The notes beneath the pieces were generated by a model. The model made no database searches, was not told the DNA's origin, and saw only the letters and a program-made list of their open reading frames with translations. Source: Apostichopus japonicus (lineage: Eukaryota > Echinodermata > Holothuroidea > Aspidochirotida > Stichopodidae). From it: 64,000 nt of DNA. Every line of letters begins with the position of its first letter. Positions within the stretch are counted from its first letter, which is position 1. The DNA lies in the NCBI RefSeq assembly GCF_037975245.1, contig NC_092569.1, positions 18,657,001 to 18,721,000 of the forward strand, written 5' to 3'. Below are positions 11,101 to 21,362 of the stretch, one piece after another. Position numbers and translations under genes: made by a program.

Positions 11101-14100
11101 TATTTAAAAACACATTAATTTCATATCGTGTGGACACACACAGCGTTTTTCTCCATATTTATCATGTTATGCGATATTAATGTTGATTCTGACCCAATAC
11201 TGTTATGAAAATAATAACTCTTATTACATCAAGAAATCAATCATGTGCCACGCTGGTGAGAATTTTACTACAAAAATTAACATTGCATTGATAAATGTAA
11301 ACGTTGTTTTTAACGGTAGGACCGATATGAATTTTTAATATCGTTGCAAATTCCATTCTTCTCCATTTGCGTGCTTTAATATGCTGAAGTCAGTTTCATT
11401 TTCTTTTAATCGCTTAAAAAAATTTCATTCTTCGCCAATAGTATTGAAGGCAATGTCAGCATCAAAAAAGCAAACAAAAATGCAAAGCCCTTGGTTTGTA
11501 AATTTCTGGTTTAAATTTCTTTCTATTCATGTATGGAAATGTGAAAACATCTCCCTTGATAAATTACTCATTATTAATTAAGAGCTATATGAATGATTTG
11601 TTTTACAGAGTCCTATTTCTTTTACCGTCAATCCGAGTTTCCCGTAGACTGTTACGATGCTATGCACCAATGTTCCTCCTCTGTCAACAGCGGCGTCTAC
11701 TTCATCAAACCCGCTGGTTATCCGGAACCATTTGAAGTTTACTGCGATAACAGCTTAGAAAATGGTGGATGGACGGTATGTAATTTAATATTTCCTATGT
11801 CCAATTAAGCAAAACTTTTCTTTCTTCTTTTTTCCCTTCTCTTTTGAATAACAAAATTACTAACTCTGATAATTTAATATTTGTATCTAGGTTGAGGGTG
11901 TATTATGTGGCTTTCAGTTCAACGTGTCTATTCAATTCACGAAAAGGTAATTATTTCCTTTACTCAACCGCTGAAGTAAGATGAAATTGGCCGGTTTGGG
12001 TAAAAAAAAAATTATCTTCATAATTTTAATTTTTGATTCTATTAGATACGAAAACAATAGTTGAAATATTAAAAGTGAGGTTTGTTATAGCTAGGTTAAT
12101 CATATTCTTTTGTTCGAAATATTGAACTGTAATTTTGTGTTTCATGTGTGAAAAGCAATTATATATAATGAAGTGTGCACGAGCGAAGACCCGTTTATAT
12201 TCGACTGAATGATTATAACCCAAATTATTTATCTTCATTAAATGAAATATTGAATTAGTCTGATTGCCTGCAAATGTCTTCTTTTTGAGTAACGTATGAT
12301 TAGTTTAAACTCATCATAAAAGCTGGCTCCTATAATTAAAAAAAAACGCTTCTTTAACACTACTTACATTTGGTTTGTCAACAGGTACTGCAACGTCGAC
12401 TGGATGGATCAATTGACTTTAATCGAAAATGGGAGGAATATGAGGCTGGATTTGGATTTCTCTCAAATGAGTTTTGGCTTGGAAATGATAGAATTGCATA
12501 TCTAACAAACCAGAGAACTTACCAACTTCGAATTGAAATGACAAAAGCAGATGGCTCCATGTTTAACTTGTCATACGACGACTTTCGCATCAGTGACGGC
12601 TTCAGTAACTATAAACTCGTCAGTGTCGGACAGGCTAATCTAACGTCAGGTACGTTGTAGTTCTATACCCTTTATAGTAGTACCGTAAAAAGCAACATGG
12701 GTCGTTTACTTAAACACATAGTACAAGAAATACATTTTAAACACAGGTACCTTGCTCAGTATACCTTCCACTGCAAAAAGGGACTAAAGTTATTAATGAA
12801 CTGTTAACTAAGTATAGATTGGGAAATAACTGTTTCAATTCATCTGATTCAAGAACAGACAATTGTGATCCAACTGTTGTGATCCAAACTATGGTGATCC
12901 AACCAAACAATATTTGGGCTAGTAACTTTTGTTATTGGTTTGAGAAGTTATAAATTATTTTTAATATACGAACAGCAGACAAGAATGTCAAAACAAACCA
13001 TGTTAGTCTCGTAAGATTCCACAGCAAACAAGATGGAGTTGTATCTCTTCATTTACCGTTATTGCAAGTTGCTTTGTCAGCCTCCATAGTAAATGTATTT
13101 TTTCTTCTTTGTTTACCATCATATACTACATGGACTGTTGTATACGCACCAAGGTTTTGTGATTTCTCTAAAATGAATTGTTCAGTGAAACAGTATGTTC
13201 ATGCTATGTTTTCTTTGCAGACGTCCCTATCACTTTGTGTCCAACCAACAAAGTGTTTGGCAACTGTACTTGTGAGGGATCTTGTTCTGACCCGAACGGT
13301 TGCACTAATTCCTGCAGTAGTGGATCAACAGCATGTGTTTGCCCTTCTGGTTACCTGATGGACGATGATACTTGTCAACCCGAAAGAGAGTGTGGATGTT
13401 ACCTGTCTGGAGCCAATGACGGCAGGGGATTAGTTTTGCCGGTAAGGTGTACTCTCGCTAATTTATAACAAATGTCTAACATATCATCAAAACTGAAATT
13501 AACTTCAAAAATTGTGGTCTGTCGATCGAAGTCAATGAAAATTCCAAAAATGTAAACACTGAATGCTTAATATATTGATATAGAACAGATTTTACATGTA
13601 AATTAGACACGCGATTTGTTTTGTTCCTGTGTCATTAGATATCTTTTTTTTTCAAGAAGGCTTTAATTATCCTCTTCGAGCTAGCTGGATATGTTTGTCT
13701 TTGTGTTTTTTCTTTGGTGGGGGGCGGGAATGGGGGTGCTACTATTCTAATGGTGTTTTAACTCTTTTGTACATTTAACTTTCAAATGTAGTTTGAAGTT
13801 AATTCATCACAGTTCTGTTTATCATTGCAGGAAGGAGAGGAATACATTGCTCCCAACTGTCAGAGCAGATGTTCCTGTAGTAATGGTCAGTTAGATTGCG
13901 ATGACAGCTATCAGTGCCACCCTAACGCAATCTGTGAAGAAAGAGACGATCTCTTGCAGTGTTACTGTAATGTAGGGTACACGGGAAACGGTTTGTTATG
14001 TACAAGACTAGTACCACCGTCAGACTGCCAAGAAATATACGGAAGTGGCGAGAGAGATAATGGTATTTACCAAATCAAGCCAACCTCTTGGACTGGTTCG

Positions 14101-16392
14101 CCTTTCGACGTTTACTGTAACATGACAGATGAAGGAGGTTGGACGGTAAGGTGTAGCCTATCGTATTTAATATGAGTGGTAAATAACGCATAACCAATTG
14201 GTATGCCTCTATTTCTAACTTTTAATGTGTTACCCGAATCATGATCGGCGGCGAGGAAATCAGAATAATTTAAAGATGAGTCAGTTGCTGAATGAACATA
14301 AAAAGGAGCAGAAAGAATAGATATGTGATCATTTTTATGTATGGAGATTAATTGGAGTTTGACTGTATTTTTCAAGTATTCTTGGGGGTCTAGTAACTGG
14401 TACTTCACGTTTGACAATAGAGAGAGAGTGGTTGTAATGTTTTGTCACATTTCTGTCCAAGCTTTTTAATATCGACTACGTTTCTGTCATATTACAGGTT
14501 TTTCAGCGTCATATTGACGGGTCTCAAGATTTCTTCCTATACTGGGATAATTACAAGCAAGGTTTCGGTAGTCTTACCAACAACTTCTGGTTAGGCAATG
14601 ACAAGATATACAGCTTCACGAACCAACGACGTTATCAACTGAGAGTAGATTTAGTAAATAGCAACGGGGTGCCTTATTTTGCTAAATACGACTTTTTTCG
14701 CATCAACGACGAAAATGACAACTACAGACTTCAACTTGGTAGTTATCGGTCCGAAAGCAATGCAGGTAAGTCTCCAAAGATACGCAATGTTATTAAGTGA
14801 TATTAATGTGGCTGACAATGTAACATGTTAAAAGTGAAACAGAGGTCTTGGCAATTTCTAGTTGTAAACATCAAATCAGTATATAGTTGTTGAAGCTGAC
14901 TTAATTTTAAGATGAACCGTTTTCCTGGAAATATATTGTAGTCCATAATAAGTTGAATCTGTTCTATATCGTTATCATGACATATGTTATTCGAAAGGTT
15001 TCTGTTTCATTTTTAAGTTGTTGTTGTTTACTTCACTCTACTTGACCTGGCATTGAAATTTGATACATTTGAACGTGCGCTTAGCTCTCTTTATATTTTA
15101 TGTACGTCTTAACCAAATACATTTACGATGGATTCATAGAGTTTGGAGAAGACCAAAGACAGTTTACATATTATTTAGTATGACTACATTAGCCATGAAA
15201 CTGTTAACGATGGTAACTATGGCTTACAATTTTCCGCGGATACAAGAAATCTGATGGGTCTTCCCCCCATTTATACCATACAATGCATTTTATGATAAAC
15301 AGTCAAGACCGTTATACGTTTACCTACCTTTATACTCGCAAAAAATCTGAACACATCTACTTCAGAAAGATGACCAAATTGAAACACCAAATTTGTGGCT
15401 GCGACAAATGCAGCATTTCTTCGAACAGAGATCAACATATTAATTCACGCTGAGAAAATTAGTCAAAAAAAATAACGTCTTCTTTACAGTTCAATGCAAT
15501 TTTAAAGCAAATGGCATGTTTACACTTTCCACTTCTAAAGGCATTTATAAATTTAAATGTCAAAGAAAACCGTTACTTTACAGAAAGCAATACTAGGACA
15601 AATAGGTTTGATGGAGCACAGTGCACTTAAAGAGGGACAATCAAAAAGTAGATACCACAACACCATACCTTTAGTCCGAATATCATTATTCAACTGGAAA
15701 CAAATATTTATGATATTATAATTTAGAACGATTTTTCATCAAATAAAATGTTTATAGATGGAAGAAACGAAAAATCGAAAAATAGTTAAAATATTTACCT
15801 TTTCTAACTATTTTAAATGCTAACTGACGGCCTAATTGTGATAGCAAAGCTTAGCACTTTTATTCCGCGGTTCACAAACTCCCTTTCTCACAATTAGACA
15901 CGTACACACTGCAGATGTAATTGAAATATACTCTAAGAGAGATTCATCTGCAACGTGGTTGTAACAACCGCTCCCCCTCTCTAAATCAGACAATGTTACT
16001 AATATGCCGTTCCCAACGAATTTAATCTCACCGGGGTTCTTGATATTCACATTATGTATTATATTGTCAAAAGTCAACATTTTTTACTTACGTATTAAAT
16101 GTAAACTTACTTTATTGTATCATCTCTATTTGCTACAGGAGATAGTCTTACGTATCATCACAACCGACCGTTTACCACACGTGACCGTGACAACGATGCT
16201 TGGTCTAGCAACTGTGCAACGGATTGTTATTATTATTATTATTATTATTATTGTAACGGTGCTTGGTGGTACGGTAATTGTGCTCACTCGTCTCTCAACT
16301 CACCATATGGCCAGAACAGTTTCTATTGGTACCATCTACCTTCCGGTAATAAAAACATCAAATTTTCCGAGATGAAACTACTTCCGGTATGA
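8058..16392 (+). CDS. Copy B: secreted FReD-TIL-EGF-FReD protein (539 aa)
   Basis: Eight exons: 8058-8141, 10697-10742, 11609-11775, 12385-12649, 13221-13441, 13831-14145, 14498-14765, 16139-16392. All introns are GT/AG and the frame closes through every junction. Protein: signal peptide 1-26 or so; linker to 43; FReD1 subdomains A and B 44-187; TIL domain 188-261; TILa/VWC-like and EGF-like 262 to about 325; FReD2 about 326-539 with the calcium motif DRDND at 471-475. FReD1 has no third subdomain. There is no collagen stalk as in vertebrate ficolins. FReDs of this type bind acetylated sugars or other microbial patterns, so an extracellular recognition or lectin role is inferred. The FReD2 loop carries eight Tyr between Cys485 and Cys494. 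Exon borders were derived by eye and agree across copies. Confidence 0.88.
10697..10742 (+). CDS. Copy B exon 2: 46-nt linker micro-exon
   Basis: Encodes NARQTPPNDIDSKIP plus one base. TTACAG precedes it and GTACGT follows. The same 46-nt size and ending phase hold in C, D and E, which supports it despite the small size. Confidence 0.8.
11609..11775 (+). CDS. Copy B exon 3: FReD1 subdomain A
   Basis: 167 nt, phase 1 to 0. Encodes FPVDCYDAMHQC (an extra Cys beside the usual first FReD Cys), SGVYFIKPAGYPEPFEVYCD and ends GGWT. Confidence 0.9.
12385..12649 (+). CDS. Copy B exon 4: FReD1 subdomain B
   Basis: 265 nt, phase 0 to 1. Encodes VLQRRLDGSIDF, SNEFWLGNDRIAYLTNQ and ends VGQANLTSG, where other FReDs run on into AGDSL. 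Possible N-glycosylation sites are NLS and NLT. Confidence 0.9.
13221..13441 (+). CDS. Copy B exon 5: TIL cysteine-rich domain
   Basis: 221 nt, phase 1 to 0. Eleven Cys in about 74 residues, from LCPTNKVFGNCTCEGSC to VCPSGYLMDDDTC and CGCYLSGANDGRG. This is the trypsin-inhibitor-like pattern of zonadhesin, FCGBP and mucin type proteins. Protease inhibition itself is not shown. Confidence 0.88.
13831..14145 (+). CDS. Copy B exon 6: TILa/VWC + EGF-like + FReD2 subdomain A
   Basis: 315 nt, phase 0 to 0. One exon fuses the second half of the TIL module (CQSRCSCSNGQLDC), an EGF-like unit (CYCNVGYTGNG) and the start of FReD2 (DCQEIYGSGERDNGIYQIKP to GGWT). Confidence 0.92.
14498..14765 (+). CDS. 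Copy B exon 7: FReD2 subdomain B
   Basis: 268 nt, phase 0 to 1, nearly identical to exon 7 of A, C and D. Core motif NNFWLGNDKIYSFTNQ. Confidence 0.92.
16139..16392 (+). CDS. Copy B exon 8: FReD2 subdomain P with octa-Tyr loop
   Basis: 254 nt from phase 1 to TGA at 16390-16392. Contains DRDNDAW, then NCATDCYYYYYYYYC and NGAWWYGNCAHSS. The Tyr run is (TAT)8 at 16228-16251. The tail is FSEMKLLPV. Confidence 0.92.
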
Positions 16393-17088
16393 TGGCTAGT
16401 CTGCTTATACTTCACAGAAAATAATCGTACAAATTCATAACGCTCTTCAAAGATACACTTAATTTGTGTTTGTCAAATATAAGCAGCTGGCATCTGATTC
16501 ATAAAAAAAGTAATGTAATTGATCGCTGTTCTTTGGTCGCAAGAAGACACAGATAATTGATTTTGAGGATGAGCTTTTTCGGTAAAAGAATCAAAATTAG
16601 TATTAAAGGCATCTATAACTTCACGGTATTTAGTAACATACTTAAATTTCAATTAAACAACACATGAAAAGGAGGTGTACATTAAAATATCATTTTAAGA
16701 TTCTTTGTTGTAAGTCATGGACTAGTTTTATTAAGTATGTTGGAAAGAAAACATTAATGCTTTATTCAATTTAAATGACATTGAAAAGCATTTCGATTAC
16801 ATTGGTTGATTATCAACAAATTTCAATAGAAAATGATTTATATGCCTGGTCTAATGCGTAGTGGACTTAACGTATCAGTAATAAAGAATACTATACTCTG
16901 TTTGAATTATTGGTAACACTTCTTTATGTTAACGTCTTCATGATGCCCTTGACCAATCAGTGACTGTCATTCCGATATGTCTTCATACCTGTTTGTATCT
17001 TTGTTTTACTGTGTTAATACCTTTTTTTCTCTTTGTGTTGATTTATGTTGGACCATAAGAGTGACCTAAACATAAACGTACGAATAAA
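16393..17088 (+). terminator. Copy B 3' UTR with AATAAA signals
   Basis: AATAAA at 16880-16885 and 17083-17088, the latter in the same conserved block as in the other copies. Confidence 0.5.
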
Positions 17089-17153
17089 GAGAAAATTTCT
17101 TAATCAAACTTGGTGTTCTTGTTTTATTTTGATAATTATATGGAGCTTAACAC

Positions 17154-17905
17154 TGAAGTGATGCGAGCATTTAAAATTCAATTGATTAAAAATGAACCAA
17201 AGATGGCAGGCAAATCATGATCGGCTAATTATTATTATGATTATGGTTAACTATAAGTTATCCGTAGTTAGTGTTTATTGTTTAACTTAACTTCGTTTAG
17301 AATAGTTTGAACGGGATAGAGATTGTCCCCACCTCTAACTCAACTATAACCATAGATCAAACATTGCTCACAATATCGCTTAGGTCTGTGGAAGTAAGCT
17401 CAATCGAGGCGATTGTTGTTACTACAAGGACAAACAAAGACATAATCATACCGAAACAGCTCAAAAGAATATCGTAGGTATTCAAACTGATTAAGACAAT
17501 TAAACTGTCCCAGTCTCTTACGTTGATATATTTATATCTTCGCGGTGCCCTTAACAGAATTGTCTGGTAGCCCTTAAAAGTTACCTTAAAAAACGATAAA
17601 TAATTGTTCAAACATGCTTTCAAAATATGAGAACGTTAATGTTGCGTTTGACAGAGAAACGATGTTTTAATCGTTTAGGATGGATATTTCAAATATACTT
17701 TGAACAGTACAGAACGTGACGTCAGCTTCGCAAATGCGACATAACCCACGCACCATACAGTTCCTACAGTAATCACAACATAAACCGCGTTTGAATACAG
17801 ATTAATTTCTTCCTTAATTTTCGGTGAAATTTCTTATAAATCATATATGTTTTTTTTTTAAATCGTTACCGGACGTCATAAATGTAGTGCATCGGGAACT
17901 TTTTT
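17154..17905. repeat. Spacer segment duplicated again at 28391-29093
   Basis: About 0.7 kb aligns by eye with 28391-29093, including the first ~350 bp of the Harbinger-like element. The two copies flank all the mobile-element insertions of the B-C spacer. Duplication after the transposon inserted is the simplest reading. Confidence 0.6.
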
Positions 17906-18443
17906 TTGTAACACAAGATAAGTTTCAACAGCAGACTCTGCGTTGTTTACACATCGCGCTGTATAGCTCCAACGCGAAGAATGTACGCATGTAGTCTACT
18001 CTAACGTAAACGATCGGACAGTTCTGCGAAGCCTAAGCTTCTCGGTACTGCATTCTACTCTGACATCGATTCCGCCAAGTTTTATCTTTCGGTGTTCCAA
18101 ACACTTTTCAAGTTTCCTTTTATTGTGAAGTTTATCCGTGAATTTTTATTTCAGCGATTTTGAAGAAGAGTTTATGACCTGTGGTTTGATTGTGAGAGTG
18201 TATTATGTGCAACGTTATATACGTATATCAACTGGGCATGGTAGGCTGTATGTGTTCGTGATGTGTACATATTATATAATAGGCAATCACCTGTGCGTGT
18301 ACACGCCAGAGTGTATTTGCTGCGAAAATGGGAGTGAACGTGAAAAGAAGAAAACGTCGAATGGCGGCAATTGTCACATGGTTAGAAAGGGAAAACTAAA
18401 ACTATGAGAACAATGTATCAAAATCTTCCACCAGACAATTCTT
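17554..18443 (+). mobile_element. PIF/Harbinger-like non-autonomous DNA transposon (890 bp)
   Basis: Present here and missing as a complete element from the matching site of the other spacers. Ends are inverted repeats: left ACAGAATTGTCTGGTAG, right (reverse complement) AAGAATTGTCTGGTGG. TTA flanks both sides (17551-17553, 18444-18446), the target duplication typical of PIF/Harbinger. No transposase survives. A 23-codon frame at 18328-18399 (MGVNVKRRKRRMAAIVTWLE) is a possible remnant of a basic N-terminus, but this is weak. Confidence 0.6.
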
Positions 18444-18446
18444 TTA

Positions 18447-19813
18447 GCAACAAGTTACCCAAGATGGAGTCTAGGTACGGAATCAACGCATATTGACTAC
18501 ATTGACACTCTTAGCTCCTGCAGTACTAGCCACCTTCCACGGAAACTAAATTGTACATTCTGAGGCACAATTATACCCTTGCTATATATTCGGTCTTTGT
18601 TTCTGTAAGAACACATGGTGAAGTTGCTAACTAATTTGAAATTTCGGTGCCATTAAAAAGTACGGTAGTTTCCACCCTCGCATCTTCTGGATTTTGACCT
18701 ATTACCCTATGACCTGTATTTAGAAGACAATTTTCATAAAGGTGAATCTGTTTAGAAGATGTCCAAAATAGGTTCCATTTCCTTTAGCCCTCAACCCAAC
18801 AACAGTCTTCTTCCCTTGAGGCAGCTTCCGGTTTTGCATAGAATAACAATTAGGGTTTGATCCCAGGTTAAATTAAATATAGGGATCTACCCCATCTAAG
18901 GAATATATAGCGCAGTTGGTAGAGCACATGAATGTCTTGGAGACCTAAGTTTGAGTCCTGTCTTAGCCAATAACTCAGGTGCTCTTTGTGAGTACATACA
19001 GTCAAGACGCACTTTTGTTTCATGAATTGAAGCAAAAGCTATAGGTTTGAATTCACGTTTTTTTTTGGGGGGGGGGGAGGGTAAAATACCTATTTGTTGT
19101 CACGAATCACACCGCTTGACATAGCATAATGTTGTAACCGTTAAGAGATGATTCCAAATAATTGAATAAGTTTATTGTTCTTTCAAGTAGACCATGCTGT
19201 TTAAGTGTGCTGATTTCCCTTTATTTACTCACATTTGTTTCAATACAACCAGCTTCACACATTAAATGTTTACTTGAAAGACTTTAAGAAACGTATGAAA
19301 TAGTCGTCATGAGGGGAATCTGCAGTTATACTTTCTTGTCAATGAAGCTTCAATCTCCAGACTTTTTAAAAAAAAACATATGTTATGATATGTATTACGT
19401 TGTTTCTTTTTGTTTCTCTCTCCCTTTTCCTTTTTCATCTCTTTGTTCTTCTTTTGTCTTGTTGGTAAAGTAGCACATTCCGCTGCGATACGTCTGAGCG
19501 AAATTACATTTAAGCAATACAAGTGAGAAAAGAAAACAAGATCAAGTTTAACATATTTAATCAAATAACTCTTTTATTGATTTCTACTGAATGTATATCA
19601 ATCACCATTTTAATACAATCACTATAACTCTCTGCAACGTTGCATGTATCATGATTTTTGTGTTGATTTTTCATTTTCATCTTTGACGGCTTCTGTTATT
19701 TCTTTTTACGTTACAGCTGCAACTCTAAGGTTTCCGCCTCATTAAAGCGATATGTTTACGAAATGTACTTTGATGTTTTTGAACTGTTATTACGTCAAGA
19801 CTCACTGAAGACA
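18447..19813. other. B-C spacer: unit sequence, SINE segment and pyrimidine tract
   Basis: Matches A-B spacer positions of about 4060-5000. No gene seen. A pyrimidine-rich tract lies at about 19405-19470. The SINE-like segment is listed separately. Confidence 0.5.
18840..19080 (+). repeat. tRNA-derived SINE-like segment (B-C spacer)
   Basis: The best preserved copy: A-box-like CAGTTGGTAGAGCAC at about 18913-18927 and B-box-like AGTTTGAGTCCTG at 18948-18960, then a body and a T/G tract at about 19060-19080. Confidence 0.45.
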
Positions 19814-20075
19814 TCAGATAGGTCGAATTTTCATTTTTGTGAACTTCAAGTGGTTTCTGGTGATGTCATGGTTTGACCAGATGGTATTTTTCAGTCTTCC
19901 AAAAGCCCAGGAAGCCAACCTAATGCGGCGTTTGACGTCTTCTTCCATTGCGGGGACATTGCTGCCAATGAAGACAAAGTTGTCAACTTTCTCAACATGT
20001 ACTTGGTTAAGGAGAACATATTTGGTGTCTTCAGACATTATTTTACACTTTGTTTGGTTGAATATATATATATAT
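19814..20075 (-). mobile_element. LINE reverse-transcriptase fragment (RTE-like), cut by LTR element
   Basis: On the - strand the frame reads NQTKCKIMS, VEKVDNFVFIGSNVP, VKRRIRLASWAFGRLKNTIW and SNHDITRNHLKF. This is the usual 3' part of RTE/Jockey-type RT, where similar proteins have YLGS, RRI.LA..AFGRL and W. Only this fragment remains. Its upstream end meets the LTR insertion through a short (AT)n. Confidence 0.7.
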
Positions 20076-20603
20076 TGTTGCGTTCCGAGGGTCCTCAGCA
20101 CGGCCAAGAATTCTGCCAGGAGATCTGTTTGGAGAAATCGTTGCTAGCCTGTGTATCAGTTAACCACCGCAGGGCAGCAACTAGAGACCAGGCCAGGTTA
20201 CAAACACACAACAAAAATGACTCTGCGCACAAGACTTTAGAGTGTGTGAGTGCCAGTTCTTCAGAAAAGAACAATTTTACAGGCGTTTATTTGACCGTCT
20301 CACTCTGGTCCATATACCACGCAATATAACAGTACAACATGAGAAGTACAATCCCTTTAACTATTTAATTAACAACAATAACATTATGCCCCCAAACATG
20401 TGCAGACATGTCGTAGACATATAACGTAATGATAACGTTGGTTTACTAAATCCATAACTCTCTTAATAAGTCTATAAAACACAGCAATTAACATTTAACC
20501 CCCTAAAATTACATCCTAATAGATTATGAATATTCATGACATAGCTGGCTATGAAGCTAAGTGCAGTTTACTACGGATGAGTATAAAGGCCATTCACGTT
20601 ACA
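20076..20603 (-). repeat. 3' LTR of the Ty3/gypsy element
   Basis: 528 bp, begins TGTTGCGTTCC and ends CACGTTACA on the + strand. An AATAAA reads on the - strand at 20286-20291 and could serve as the element's poly(A) signal. The short + strand open frames inside are identical in both LTRs and are not genes. Confidence 0.93.
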
Positions 20604-20617
20604 CTGCCCCCCACTTT
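20604..20617 (-). other. Polypurine tract of the Ty3/gypsy element
   Basis: Immediately inside the 3' LTR, the - strand reads AAAGTGGGGGGCAG, the purine-rich primer for plus-strand synthesis. Confidence 0.7.
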
Positions 20618-21362
20618 CTAGAACTCGACCCGAGTTCTAAGGTATTCGAGTCGTAACTAACTTAGCTTAACACATAGCACAAAAAAAGGTCTTCGATAAG
20701 AAAAATACAGAAAGGCATGAAATTTAAAGTTCGAAAAGTGGAAAAGCTTATATATGGCATATATACAATGTGATGACCTCTAATGTAAGAGTACAAAACA
20801 ATAGGCAGTGTTTAGATAAAGTACATAAACAAAGCAATACAATTCACTACGTCACCGATCCAAAACATGTGACATGAACAACAACAAACATCGCACTATC
20901 GAATACAAGAATTGACGGTTAGATTAATATAAGGTTCAGATGCAGATAACGTCCATGCTCTCATACGTTTAACATTCACTAATATCAACGACATAAACAA
21001 AGAAAATACATTTAGAAAACTTATCACAACTTAATTAAATGAATTTACAGTTTGGTAAACATCATGGAAATCTTCTGACGCGAAGTAGCGGCTTTGATAT
21101 AGCTGACCTAAACTGAACTAATACACGTAGACCTAAAATCACGTACACATTGACGCGGAGCTAAACTAAATCACAAGCTATAACTATAAACGCGGTTGGT
21201 GTCTCGGTAGTTTGTCTCGGTAGTTCGTCTCGGTAGTTCTACATCACATCGTTCGTCTGAGTTGGTTTGTTTGGTTAGGCAAAATCCAAGCACTATCATG
21301 GCAGCGTATGACCTTGCCTAAGGGCCTTCACCATGCCATATAGTAGGTAGAAACCATTTCCA
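20618..21362 (-). other. Non-coding 3' region of the Ty3/gypsy element
   Basis: About 750 bp between the pol stop and the polypurine tract with no coding signal. It includes three direct repeats of GTCTCGGTAGTT with a 13-bp period at 21201-21238 on the + strand. Confidence 0.6.

Noticed and set aside
20097-20424. Identical small open frames in both LTRs
   Set aside because: They lie wholly inside the LTRs on the strand opposite to the element and have no recognisable domain.
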